A DNA stretch of 64,000 bases from Pseudomonas haemolytica. GTDB taxonomy: Bacteria; Pseudomonadota; Gammaproteobacteria; Pseudomonadales; Pseudomonadaceae. Position 1 is the first letter of the stretch. Each line of letters opens with the position of its first letter. Both the position numbers and the translations under genes were made by a program. Under the pieces are notes generated by a model. It did no database searches and was not told the DNA's origin. It saw only the letters and a program-made list of their open reading frames with translations. The stretch is from positions 186,001 through 250,000 of the forward strand of contig NZ_VOIW01000004.1 in NCBI RefSeq assembly GCF_009659625.1, given 5' to 3'. Of this stretch, positions 1-10,163 are shown one piece after another.

Positions 1-1091
1 TCGTTGAGCCACAGGCTGAAGGCATCCTTGACCACACCGGAGACAAATGCCGCCGCTTCACGGGACGACAGGCGCTCCTTGGTCTGGCCGGAGAATTGCG
101 GCTCCTGCATCTTCATCGACAGCACGAACGCGATGCGCTCCCACACGTCTTCCGGCGCCAGCTTGACGCCACGCGGTAACAGACTGCGGTATTCGCAGAA
201 TTCGCGCATGGCATCCAGCAAGCCTTGGCGCAAACCGTTGACGTGGGTGCCGCCCTGGGCGGTGGGGATCAGGTTGACGTAGCTTTCCTGCACACTGTCG
301 CCACCTTCGGGCAACCACAGCAGCGCCCAGTCGACGGCTTCTTTATTACCGGCCAGGCTGCCGCAGAACGGCTCGTTGGGCAGGCGTTCGAAGTCGCTGA
401 CGGAGTCTTCCAGGTAGGAGCGCAGGCCGTCTTCGTAGTGCCACTCGACCTTCTCGCCGGTGCCTTTGTCTTCAAAGCTGACCAGCAAGCCCGGGCACAG
501 CACGGCCTTGGCCTTGAGCACGTGCTTGAGGCGGCTGATGGAGAATTTCGGTGAATCGAAGTATTTAGGGTCTGGCGCAAAGTACACGCTGGTACCGGTG
601 TTGCGCTTGCCAACGCTGCCGACCACTTCCAGGTCGGTGGCTTTATAGCCATCGGCGAAGGTCATCTGGTACTCGTTGCCGTCGCGCTTGACCTTGACCC
701 TGACCTGCGTCGACAGGGCGTTGACCACGGAAATCCCCACACCGTGCAAGCCACCGGAGAACTGGTAGTTCTTGTTGGAGAACTTGCCGCCGGCGTGCAG
801 CTTGGTCAGGATCAGCTCGACGCCCGACACCCCCTCTTCCGGGTGAATGTCCACCGGCATGCCGCGACCATCGTCGGACACTTCCAGGGAGTGGTCGGCA
901 TGTAGGATGACTTGTACCGACTTGGCGTGCCCGGCCAAGGCTTCGTCGACGCTGTTGTCGATGACTTCCTGGGCAAGGTGATTCGGCCGACTGGTGTCGG
1001 TGTACATACCGGGACGTTTGCGCACCGGGTCGAGGCCCGAGAGGACTTCGATGGCGTCGGCGTTATAAGAGCTAGCGCTGGGAGTGGCCAT
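1..1091 (-). CDS. parE: DNA topoisomerase IV subunit B, partial (N-terminal part)
   Basis: ParE is the ATPase subunit of topoisomerase IV, which with ParC decatenates daughter chromosomes. The reverse-strand frame opens at an ATG (MATPSASSYNADAIEVLSG) and stays open to the window edge, giving about 363 residues of a protein usually near 630. It has the GHKL ATPase signatures in order: the N-box IDNSVDEALAG, then DDGRGMPVDIH, then the glycine lid GGLHGVGISVVNAL. Only the ATP-binding and transducer regions are present; the toprim and C-terminal parts lie outside the window. It follows yqiA on the same strand, as in P. aeruginosa. The cut is an edge effect, not a pseudogene. Confidence 0.96.
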   Translation of the reverse strand, partial: MATPSASSYNADAIEVLSGLDPVRKRPGMYTDTSRPNHLAQEVIDNSVDEALAGHAKSVQVILHADHSLEVSDDGRGMPVDIHPEEGVSGVELILTKLHAGGKFSNKNYQFSGGLHGVGISVVNALSTQVRVKVKRDGNEYQMTFADGYKATDLEVVGSVGKRNTGTSVYFAPDPKYFDSPKFSISRLKHVLKAKAVLCPGLLVSFEDKGTGEKVEWHYEDGLRSYLEDSVSDFERLPNEPFCGSLAGNKEAVDWALLWLPEGGDSVQESYVNLIPTAQGGTHVNGLRQGLLDAMREFCEYRSLLPRGVKLAPEDVWERIAFVLSMKMQEPQFSGQTKERLSSREAAAFVSGVVKDAFSLWLN

Positions 1092-1137
1092 GGGGTCTCG
1101 TCGTGAGTCGTTCGATTAAAAAGTGACCTGCGATTTT

Positions 1138-1746
1138 CTACAGTGACGAAAAATCGAAGGATTGATACTGATCTGCGCCAATGCCGGCAAAGCTCAACAA
1201 TGCCGGCAATTGCTGGGCGAACCCTTGGTAACCATGGTCGCCACCGGCCTGGATGCGCAAGGCACAAGCCCGGTAGTACTGTTGGGCGAGGCGATAATCC
1301 AAGGTTTCATCCCCGGTCTGCAACCACACCTGATAACGCGCTGCGTCCTGGGGTGCGGGTACTTCCAGCTCGGCCAGCGCCGCAACGTGGTCGTGGGTCA
1401 ACTCCCAGGTCTCATCGGTGTAGAGGTTCTTCTGGGTCCCCAGGTAACCGTCGAACATCCGATGGGGGCTGACCGCAGGGTTGACCAGCAGCGCCTTGAG
1501 GCCATGGCGTTCGGCAAGATGGGTTGCATAGTAGCCGCCGAGCGAGCTGCCGACCAGCAGGGGCCGCCCCAGTTGGTCAATGGCCTGCTCCAATTGAGGA
1601 ATAGCCTGACGCGGGTGGTGATGCAGCGCCGGCACACGCAGCTGGTCGGCCAGGCCGAGGGTGCCCATCACGGTGATCAACTGACTCGCCTTGTTGGAGG
1701 CCGGTGCACTGTTGAAACCGTGGATATACAGGATCGAAGCGGACAT
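1138..1746 (-). CDS. yqiA: YqiA-family alpha/beta-hydrolase (esterase)
   Basis: This 202-residue cytoplasmic protein belongs to the YqiA/YcfP family of small alpha/beta-hydrolases with esterase activity on short acyl esters. It opens with a beta-strand and oxyanion stretch (ILYIHGFNSAP) and carries the nucleophile elbow GSSLGG near residue 70. A late Asp (TGDETLDY) and a late His (GGDHGYQGF) complete a plausible Ser-Asp-His triad. It lies 46 bp upstream of parE on the same strand and downstream of cpdA, the conserved Pseudomonas order, so cotranscription with parE is likely. The physiological substrate is not known. Confidence 0.9.
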   Translation of the reverse strand: MSASILYIHGFNSAPASNKASQLITVMGTLGLADQLRVPALHHHPRQAIPQLEQAIDQLGRPLLVGSSLGGYYATHLAERHGLKALLVNPAVSPHRMFDGYLGTQKNLYTDETWELTHDHVAALAELEVPAPQDAARYQVWLQTGDETLDYRLAQQYYRACALRIQAGGDHGYQGFAQQLPALLSFAGIGADQYQSFDFSSL

Positions 1747-1838
1747 GCCGGGCTCTCCGTGCGTGGGCCAAAGAGCCGCAGTTTACAGGGATCGAGGCCA
1801 GGTGTGAGCACCCGATCTTCCAGACACCGCAGAACCCA

Positions 1839-1928
1839 TGTGGGAGGGGGCTTGCCCTCGATGGCGGTGGATCAGTCACAGCTATTGGTGCTGACACACC
1901 GCTATCGGGGGCAAGCCCCCTCCCACAT
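1839..1928. repeat. REPIN-type palindrome
   Basis: Two inverted arms (ATGTGGGAGGGGGCTTGCC at the left, its near-complement at 1910-1928) flank about 53 bp containing an inner imperfect inverted pair around GATGGCGGTGG / CCGCTATC. The right arm ends immediately before the cpdA stop codon. This is the REP doublet layout known from P. fluorescens genomes. Confidence 0.88.
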
Positions 1929-2744
1929 TCAGTAGCCGTTGCTGCCGTAGTCCACGGTAAAAGCGAAGCCTTCGACCCGCTCCACTCCGGTCTCCAACCG
2001 TCCGTCGGCATGCAAGCGCAGCCAGCGATAACCTGGCGCTTGCTCGCTGACCTGGAAATCCTCGCTGTCCGGCGCGAACTGGATACAGGTGGACGGCGAA
2101 GCCAGCAACCGCACTCCGTTACGCTCGCTGTCGATCTCCTGGTGCACGTGCCCCCAGAGCAGCGCCCGAACCTGGGGGAAGCGGTCGAGCACGGCGAACA
2201 GCGCCTCGGGGTTGCGCAGGCCGATAGGTTCCATCCACGCACAACCGATGGACACCGGATGATGGTGGAAGCACACCAGATGATGGCGGCTCGGCGCTTC
2301 ACTCAGGGCCTGGGCGAGCAGCTGCAATTGTTGGTCCTGCAAATAACCAGGCACCGAGCCGGGCACAGCGGAGTCCAGCAGGGTAATGCGCCAGTTGCCG
2401 ATGTCGACCACCGGCTCAAGCAAATCACTGTTCACGGCGGCCCGGGCCATGACTTGCGGCTCGTCATGATTACCCGGGATCCAGCGCGCCGGCGCGCCAA
2501 TCCGCCGGGTCATGTCACGAAACTGCTGGTAGGACTCGAGCGTGCCGTCCTGGGACAGGTCACCGGTGGCCAGCACCAGATCGACCTGCGGCTGTTGCTC
2601 GCGCACCAACTCGATCACCCGCTGCAGGCTCTCGCGGGTATTCATGCCCAGCAGCGTAGTGTCCGCCTCGGCAAACAGATGGCTGTCGGACAAATGCACC
2701 AACAACGCGCTGGCATCGGGTTTCACGTTGGATACGCTCGGCAA
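1929..2744 (-). CDS. cpdA: 3',5'-cyclic AMP phosphodiesterase CpdA
   Basis: CpdA hydrolyses cAMP to AMP and so lowers Vfr/CRP-type signalling. The protein has the calcineurin-like metallophosphatase motifs in order: LSDSHLF, ATGDLSQDGT, IPGNHDE, CFHHHPV and LWGHVHQE, which bind the two-metal centre. The frame has no ATG near the N-terminus. It opens at TTG 2762, with a further TTG at 2744 and a GTG at 2726. I chose TTG 2744 because GGGAG lies about six bases before it, giving 271 residues. The gene sits between DUF1249 and yqiA, as in P. aeruginosa PA4969. The function is firm but the start codon is not. Confidence 0.9.
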   Translation of the reverse strand: MPSVSNVKPDASALLVHLSDSHLFAEADTTLLGMNTRESLQRVIELVREQQPQVDLVLATGDLSQDGTLESYQQFRDMTRRIGAPARWIPGNHDEPQVMARAAVNSDLLEPVVDIGNWRITLLDSAVPGSVPGYLQDQQLQLLAQALSEAPSRHHLVCFHHHPVSIGCAWMEPIGLRNPEALFAVLDRFPQVRALLWGHVHQEIDSERNGVRLLASPSTCIQFAPDSEDFQVSEQAPGYRWLRLHADGRLETGVERVEGFAFTVDYGSNGY

Positions 2745-2842
2745 GGCGCTCTCCCAAGGCAATCACTGGAATGGATAGGTGGTGCGATTATGCTAGGGCA
2801 GGACACAAAGAGGAAAGCAGAGGAAGCAGACGCCGTTCACAT

Positions 2843-3292
2843 CTACCGCACGACTTCGAACTCATGGCCCAAGGCCAGGCAGTGGCTCAGCCATTCACCG
2901 AGGAACACATTGAGCTGTGCTTTCTCATCGGGTTGGTGCATGAACACATTCGGGTAAGGATAGATGCTGCGAAAGCGTCGTGCATGTTCGGCGCTGACCA
3001 CTTCGGCCATACGCGCGTCGTGGTACACCTGCACTTCCAATTGCGGTACCGGCAGCCACGGCAGGCTGTGCTCCTGGCGAACACGCAGTGTGGTCGTATA
3101 CGGGCAAGTGAGGATGACTTCCAGGGTCAGCACACCGAGCATCTGGTCCCCATGGGTCACGGCGATACGCCGCGCCTCGGGGGTGTGGCGCATGTCGGGG
3201 AGCAGGCGCATCAGCCGCGCATAGTTGGCCTCGCAGGCGGCTTGCAGCCCGACAAGATCAACTCGATAACGTTCACGTGCCTTTACTGCCAT
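2843..3292 (-). CDS. DUF1249 (YqiB-like) protein
   Basis: A 149-residue soluble protein of the DUF1249/YqiB family, which is conserved between nudF and cpdA in gamma-proteobacteria but has no established function. It is rich in basic and aromatic residues, has no signal peptide or membrane segment, and includes the conserved-looking stretch YPYPNVFMHQPDEKAQLN near residue 110. Its ATG overlaps the end of nudF by 10 nt, which suggests translational coupling in a nudF-DUF1249-cpdA unit. Context alone would suggest nucleotide-related physiology, but that is inference. Confidence 0.85.
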   Translation of the reverse strand: MAVKARERYRVDLVGLQAACEANYARLMRLLPDMRHTPEARRIAVTHGDQMLGVLTLEVILTCPYTTTLRVRQEHSLPWLPVPQLEVQVYHDARMAEVVSAEHARRFRSIYPYPNVFMHQPDEKAQLNVFLGEWLSHCLALGHEFEVVR

Positions 3293-3900
3293 AACCCCCT
3301 CACTTCCGCGCGGTTAAGCGCAAGCCATTGCAGGGCGATGATGCTGGCTGCATTGGAAATTTTGCCGTCACGGACCGCTTGCAAGGCATCTTCGAAGGCC
3401 CAGGCGGTGACGCGGATATCTTCTGCCTCTTCTTCCAATCCATGGACGCCACCCGCGCCCGAGCTGTCGCAACGGCCCAGGTACAGGTGGACAAATTCGG
3501 TACTGCCGCCGGGCGATGGGAAGTACTTGGTGATCGGCCACAGCGCGGAGAATGTCAGCCCAGCTTCCTCCTCGGCCTCGCGGTGTGCAACCTCCTCCGG
3601 TTGCTCGTCCTTGTCAATCAGGCCGGCGACCATTTCCACCAGCCACGGGTTATCGGCGCGGCCCATGGCGCCGACGCGGAACTGTTCGATCAGCACCACC
3701 TCATCGCGCTGCGGGTCATAGGGCAACACGCACACGGCGTCATGACGAACGAAGACTTCGCGGTTGATCACCCGGCTCATGCCGCCGTCGAACTTCTCGT
3801 GGCGCAGTTGCACGCAGTCCAACTTGTAGAAGCCCTGATAGGCATTATCGCGCTGAACAATCTCGATCTTGTTCGGCGTGGACTTCGCGATGTCCGTCAT
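3283..3900 (-). CDS. nudF: ADP-ribose pyrophosphatase (Nudix hydrolase)
   Basis: NudF hydrolyses ADP-ribose to AMP and ribose 5-phosphate. The 205-residue protein carries a complete Nudix box from about residue 92 (GLIDKDEQPEEVAHREAEEE followed by AGL), with the REAEEEAGL core that binds the divalent metals. Upstream of the box, EQFRVGAM and the acidic substrate-loop region also fit the ADP-ribose subfamily rather than MutT. It starts at an ATG with GAGGAAG just upstream and is the first gene of the minus-strand block nudF-DUF1249-cpdA, divergent from the DUF3298 lipoprotein gene across 194 bp. Confidence 0.93.
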   Translation of the reverse strand: MTDIAKSTPNKIEIVQRDNAYQGFYKLDCVQLRHEKFDGGMSRVINREVFVRHDAVCVLPYDPQRDEVVLIEQFRVGAMGRADNPWLVEMVAGLIDKDEQPEEVAHREAEEEAGLTFSALWPITKYFPSPGGSTEFVHLYLGRCDSSGAGGVHGLEEEAEDIRVTAWAFEDALQAVRDGKISNAASIIALQWLALNRAEVRGLWQ

Positions 3901-4094
3901 GTTCTTCCTCGTTATGCTGATGCAATTGGCGCCATCCTAACGCGCCATTGCCCGTTGATGCAGCCCCTTTCCGGTTGCCGGGACATGCGGCGGGCGTCAA
4001 ACTCACCCTCATCAGTCTAGTGGCGAACTGACTGCCTTGTTGGCAGTCCAAGCGCTACTCTTTTTCGCTTTCCACCGATTTACGAAGGACACAC

Positions 4095-4841
4095 ATGTCG
4101 CTTTTAAGAATCGCCTCCGTGGCCTGTATTGCCTTGACCCTGGGTGCTTGCCAGAGCCTGTTCCAACCCGGCCACCTCAAGCCGCTGGACACCACCACCG
4201 ACAAAACGGAACAGATCAAGCCAGGCTGCGATAGCCCTGACTGCCCGCTGGTGAACATCGACACCCTGCACTTCCCTACCGAGCCGCAACTCGACACCCT
4301 GGTAGAGCAACGCCTGCTGCAAATGACCCGCACTACGCCGGGCGCTGCCGTGCCGGCCACCCTGAATGCCTATCGGGACAAGTTTTTGCGTGAATCTGCG
4401 AACCGCCACAGCATGTACTTGCAGGCCAAGGTACGTGAGCAACATGACGCACTGGTGATCATCGAAGTGTCCAGCTACCTGGACACCGGCGTCGCCCACG
4501 GCGAGCCGGGGCGTGGCTTCATCAATTATTCACGCCTGCTTCATAAAGAGCTGAGCCTGGCCGATATGCTGCTGCCTGGCCAGGAACAGGCGTTTTGGAA
4601 TACCGCGAAGGTCGCCCACAACACCTGGCTGATCAACTCGCAGATGGACCGCGACCCGGAATTCGTGAAGAACTGGCCGTTCCAGAAAACCCCGAACGTC
4701 GCCCTGACCAGCAGCGGCGTAGTGCTCAAGTACAACGTCGCCACCATCGCCCCTTACGCCATGGGGCTGATCGAAATGACCATCCCTTATGCGCGCCTCA
4801 GCGGTGTGATCAAGCCTGAACTGGTGCCCGCACGCCGCTGA
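4095..4841 (+). CDS. DUF3298 (RsiV-like) lipoprotein
   Basis: A 248-residue protein with a lipoprotein signal peptide: basic start, hydrophobic core and the lipobox LGAC with Cys19. The body resembles DUF3298/RsiV-type domains, including an internal GVAHGEPGRGFINYS segment and a C-terminal segment (APYAMGLIEMTIPYARL) like the end of that family. In RsiV of Bacillus this domain binds lysozyme and controls an anti-sigma factor; no anti-sigma part is present here, so a stand-alone outer-membrane or periplasmic binding role is inferred. AAGGA precedes the ATG. The last 32 bp overlap the 3' end of the convergent cytX. Confidence 0.8.
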   Translation: MSLLRIASVACIALTLGACQSLFQPGHLKPLDTTTDKTEQIKPGCDSPDCPLVNIDTLHFPTEPQLDTLVEQRLLQMTRTTPGAAVPATLNAYRDKFLRESANRHSMYLQAKVREQHDALVIIEVSSYLDTGVAHGEPGRGFINYSRLLHKELSLADMLLPGQEQAFWNTAKVAHNTWLINSQMDRDPEFVKNWPFQKTPNVALTSSGVVLKYNVATIAPYAMGLIEMTIPYARLSGVIKPELVPARR

Positions 4842-6099
4842 AGGCCCGGCCCAGGATCAGTTGCAACAGCCCTGCCAGCACCAGTGCCGGCAGGGTCGCG
4901 CCGACGTCCGGATACAGGTTGGCCAACAGATGATAAGTGGCGATGCCGCCCAGCCAGGCCAGCAATGCCGTCCAGCGCAATAGCGTGACGGCGCCCGGGG
5001 CACGGCGACGCAAGATGAAGTGATCCACCAGCACCACGCCGAATAACGGTGCAAACACTGAGCCGATCAGCAACAGGAAGTTCTGGTACTGCGCCAACGG
5101 CGCCAGGCAGGCGATCAAGGTGCAGATCACGCCAATCGCCAACGCCAGGTGCTCGACCTTCAAGCGCAACAGCATCCCGCTGGACACCGCCGCCGAGTGA
5201 ATATCGGCAAAGGCGTTTTCTGATTCATCCAACAGGATCAGTAACAGTGGAATCCCCAGGCCCGCGCCAGCCAGGGCCAACAGCAACGCGTTGACTTCAC
5301 CGCTCGGCGCAAACGCCAGGGTGTAGGCCACGCCCAGGCTCATCAGCCAGAAATTACCGATAAAGAACCCCAGTGCCGTGCCGCCGAACACGCTTTTCGC
5401 ACGTTTGCCGAAACGTGAGTAATCGGCAATCAGCGGCAGCCAGGACAACGGCATGGCAATGGCAATATCGAACCCCACCGCAAACGGCATCGAGCCGTCA
5501 CCGGCTTGAGCCCAGAGGGCGGCGAGGTCGGCTTTGGCAAACAGGTTCCAGGTCAGCCACAGGCAAGCGGCGAGCAGCAGCCAGATGCCCCATTTGCGCA
5601 GGATTTGCCGCACAAACGTCAGCGGCCCGCTGACCGCCAGCAAGGTCGCCAGGCCACCGAAAAACAGCGTCCACAGCAAGGGGGACGCCAGCAGGCTACC
5701 TTCGCTGAACGCCCGCGTACCGAGCAAGCTGGCGGCGTCGCGCATCACGATGATCTCGAAAGAGCCCCAGCCGATCAATTGCAGCAGGTTCAACAGCGCC
5801 GGCAGGCTGGCGCCCCGGGCACCGAGGCTGAGCTTGAGCGCAGCCATGGCTGACAGACCGGTGTCACTGCCGATCACGCCGACCGCAGCCAGCAACAGCA
5901 CACCGACCGACGTGCCGAGAAAAATCGCCAGCAACGCGCCAGACAAGCCCAGACCCGGCGCGAGCAGGGCACCGGTTTGCAGGACCATCAGGCCAATGCC
6001 GAGGGAGAACCACAGGGAGAACAGGTCGCGGGTGCCAAATACTCTTTCGTCGGCAGGCACTGCGATGTCGGGGGAGTAGGTGCTGGGTTGAAGGCTCAA
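4810..6099 (-). CDS. cytX: Putative hydroxymethylpyrimidine transporter CytX
   Basis: A 429-residue polytopic inner-membrane protein of the nucleobase:cation symporter-1 family with about twelve hydrophobic segments. CytX proteins are assigned to uptake of the thiamine pyrimidine precursor HMP because they recur next to thi genes. Here cytX is the next gene after thiC on the same strand, so it may be cotranscribed and fall under the TPP riboswitch. The conserved core GLGIGLMVLQTGALLAPGLG follows the cytosolic N-terminus. The frame starts at TTG; no better ATG exists before the first helix. The two genes are separated by a REP-like palindrome. Confidence 0.85.
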   Translation of the reverse strand: MSLQPSTYSPDIAVPADERVFGTRDLFSLWFSLGIGLMVLQTGALLAPGLGLSGALLAIFLGTSVGVLLLAAVGVIGSDTGLSAMAALKLSLGARGASLPALLNLLQLIGWGSFEIIVMRDAASLLGTRAFSEGSLLASPLLWTLFFGGLATLLAVSGPLTFVRQILRKWGIWLLLAACLWLTWNLFAKADLAALWAQAGDGSMPFAVGFDIAIAMPLSWLPLIADYSRFGKRAKSVFGGTALGFFIGNFWLMSLGVAYTLAFAPSGEVNALLLALAGAGLGIPLLLILLDESENAFADIHSAAVSSGMLLRLKVEHLALAIGVICTLIACLAPLAQYQNFLLLIGSVFAPLFGVVLVDHFILRRRAPGAVTLLRWTALLAWLGGIATYHLLANLYPDVGATLPALVLAGLLQLILGRAFSGVRAPVQA

Positions 6100-6141
6100 G
6101 GGTGGTATCTCTGAGGGGCACTTGTTGTTTGGAAGATCGCT

Positions 6142-6214
6142 TTCGCGAGCAAGCCCGCTCCCACAATTTGAATGTATTCACAGATCAAAATGTGGGAGCG
6201 GGCTTGCTCGCGAA
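6142..6214. repeat. Perfect 24-bp inverted repeat (REP variant)
   Basis: A left arm at 6142-6165 (TTCGCGAGCAAGCCCGCTCC plus CACA) and its exact reverse complement at 6191-6214 are separated by 25 bp. The core GCGGGCTTGCTCGCG differs from the GGGGGCTTGC family seen elsewhere in the window, so this is a second REP sequence class. It lies between thiC and cytX and could stabilise the thiC message or attenuate readthrough. Confidence 0.85.
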
Positions 6215-6244
6215 GAGGCCAGTGCAGGCGCCTGCGATCCCGGT

Positions 6245-8310
<2,066 letters not shown>

Positions 8311-8399
8311 CTTGTTCCCTACGCAGGCGCTAACCTGATCAGGTTCAACGGGATCCGGTATTTACCGATCTCAGCCTTCCAACAAGGCACCCCGACAAG
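8311..8399 (-). promoter_or_regulatory. TPP riboswitch (THI element) of thiC
   Basis: Read on the minus strand, the segment runs from CTTGTCGGGGTGCC through the conserved CTGAGA core and ACCTGATCAGGTTAGCGCCTGCGTAGGGAACAAG, the hallmark of the THI box. The terminal CTTGT / ACAAG pair closes the P1 stem. It precedes thiC by about 160 nt. Confidence 0.96.
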
Positions 8400-8600
8400 A
8401 ACGCGGCCAGTCTAGACCATGGCGCAGGCAAATTGCCAATAGCGGTGCATTCAGCGTGATGAATGGCGTGATTACGGGATTGTTGCGCCGGGTCAGCAAC
8501 ACTACACTCGGTTGCCGCCACAATGCTTGACGCCAGGATTGGCCAGCCTTAGCCTTGGGCGCTAAATTATTGCCGTAATATTCACACTAGGGATCGCCTC
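8400..8600. other. thiC-opmH divergent intergenic region
   Basis: About 200 bp separate the riboswitch from opmH and must hold both promoters. A TTGACG at 8527-8532 with TAGCCT 17 bp later is a weak sigma70-like candidate for opmH. I saw no recognisable operator and no small gene. Confidence 0.4.
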
Positions 8601-10040
8601 ATGCTGCGCAAACTTTCACTGGCTCTTGCCGTGTCTTGTGCGACCAACGGAATGGTCTGGGCAGCTGAAGCGCCCTTGTCCGCCCGCACCGACCTGGTCA
8701 GCGTCTATCAGGAAGCGGCGAACAACAACGCCGACCTGGCCGCCGCCCGCGCCCAATACGGCGCGCAAAAAGAAGTGGTGCCCCAGGCCCGCGCCGGGCT
8801 GCTGCCAAACCTGTCGGCCGGTGCCGACAGCAATAACGTGCGCACCCAGATCGACCAGCCGGCCGCCACGGCCAACCGGGACGCCCACTCATGGCGCGCC
8901 ACCCTGAGCCAGCCGCTGTTTCGCGCCGATCGCTGGTTCCAACTGCAAGCCGCCGAAGCCGTCAACGAGCAAGCCTCGCTGCAACTGTCGGCCACCGAAC
9001 AGAACCTGATTTTGCAAAGTGCCGAGAGCTACTTCGCCGTGCTGCGCGCCCAGGACAACCTGGCCTCGACCAAGGCCGAAGAAAATGCCTTCAAGCGCCA
9101 GCTCGACCAGTCCAACGAACGCTTTGACGTGGGCCTGTCGGACAAGACCGACGTGCTGCAATCCCAGGCCAGCTACGACACGGCCCGGGCCAACCGCATC
9201 GTTGCCCAGCGCCAGGTAGACGACGCCTTTGAAGCGCTGATTACCCTGACCAACCGTCAATACAACTCGATCCAGGGCATCGTCCATACCCTGCCGGTAC
9301 TGCCGCCGGCGCCAAACGACGCCAAGGCCTGGGTCGAAACCGCCGGTCGCCAGAACCTCAACCTGCTGGCCAGCAACTATGCGGTGACCGCCGCCGAAGA
9401 AACCCTGCGGCAACGCAAGGCCGGGCACTTACCGACGCTCGACGCCGTCGCGCAATACGAAAAAGGTGACAACGACGCCCTGGGTTTCAGCAACCCCAAC
9501 CAGTTGCCCATCCCGTACGGCGGTGATGTGTCACAACGCACCATCGGCCTGCGATTGAACATCCCGATCTACAGCGGTGGCCTCACCAGCTCGCAAGTGC
9601 GCGAATCCTATTCACGCCTGGACCAGACCGAACAGCAACGTGAGGGTCTGCGCCGCCAGGTGGTAGAAAACACTCGAAACCTGCACCGTGCGGTGAATAC
9701 CGATGTGGAACAGGTACAGGCACGCCGCCAGTCGATCATCTCCAACCAGAGCGCAGTGGAAGCCACGGAAATCGGCTATCAGGTGGGCACGCGCAACATC
9801 GTCGACGTGCTGGACTCACAGCGCCAGCTGTACTCGTCGGTGCGTAACTACAACAACAGCCGCTACGACTACATCCTCGACAACCTGCGCTTGAAACAGG
9901 CAGCGGGCACGCTGAACCCAGGGGACCTGCAAGACCTGGCGCGCTACCTCAAGGCGGACTACAACCCGGACAAGGACTTCCTGCCACCGGACCTGGTCAA
10001 GGCCGCCGCCGAACAGCTCAAGGCCCGCCCCGGTTATTAA
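8601..10040 (+). CDS. opmH: TolC-family outer-membrane channel (OpmH-like)
   Basis: A 479-residue outer-membrane efflux protein. A Sec signal peptide ends at about residue 22 (MVWAAE), followed by two tandem OEP repeats made of long amphipathic helices and short beta segments, the trimeric barrel-tunnel design of TolC. The second repeat shows the usual hallmarks GLRLNIPIYSGG and GTRNIVDVLDSQRQLY. In P. aeruginosa the gene next to thiC (PA4974) is opmH, the channel used by TriABC and the closest TolC homologue. No inner-membrane pump or adaptor gene is adjacent, so it probably serves pumps encoded elsewhere. A REPIN follows the stop codon. Confidence 0.9.
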   Translation: MLRKLSLALAVSCATNGMVWAAEAPLSARTDLVSVYQEAANNNADLAAARAQYGAQKEVVPQARAGLLPNLSAGADSNNVRTQIDQPAATANRDAHSWRATLSQPLFRADRWFQLQAAEAVNEQASLQLSATEQNLILQSAESYFAVLRAQDNLASTKAEENAFKRQLDQSNERFDVGLSDKTDVLQSQASYDTARANRIVAQRQVDDAFEALITLTNRQYNSIQGIVHTLPVLPPAPNDAKAWVETAGRQNLNLLASNYAVTAAEETLRQRKAGHLPTLDAVAQYEKGDNDALGFSNPNQLPIPYGGDVSQRTIGLRLNIPIYSGGLTSSQVRESYSRLDQTEQQREGLRRQVVENTRNLHRAVNTDVEQVQARRQSIISNQSAVEATEIGYQVGTRNIVDVLDSQRQLYSSVRNYNNSRYDYILDNLRLKQAAGTLNPGDLQDLARYLKADYNPDKDFLPPDLVKAAAEQLKARPGY

Positions 10041-10055
10041 GCTCACCGCATAACC

Positions 10056-10149
10056 AATGTGGGAGGGGGCTTGCTCCCGATAGCGCTGTGTCAGTCGCCC
10101 AATAGGTTGGCTGACCCACTGCCATCGGGAGCAAGCCCCCTCCCACATT
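10056..10149. repeat. REPIN-type palindrome, perfect 26-bp arms
   Basis: The arms at 10056-10081 and 10124-10149 are exact reverse complements (AATGTGGGAGGGGGCTTGCT followed by CCCGAT). The element fills the gap between the convergent opmH and waaA genes. Confidence 0.9.
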
Positions 10150-10163
10150 TGATGGGCGCTGGG

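Noticed and set aside
1..1091. parE as a truncated gene
   Set aside because: The frame is simply cut by the window edge; the coding sequence up to the edge is intact.
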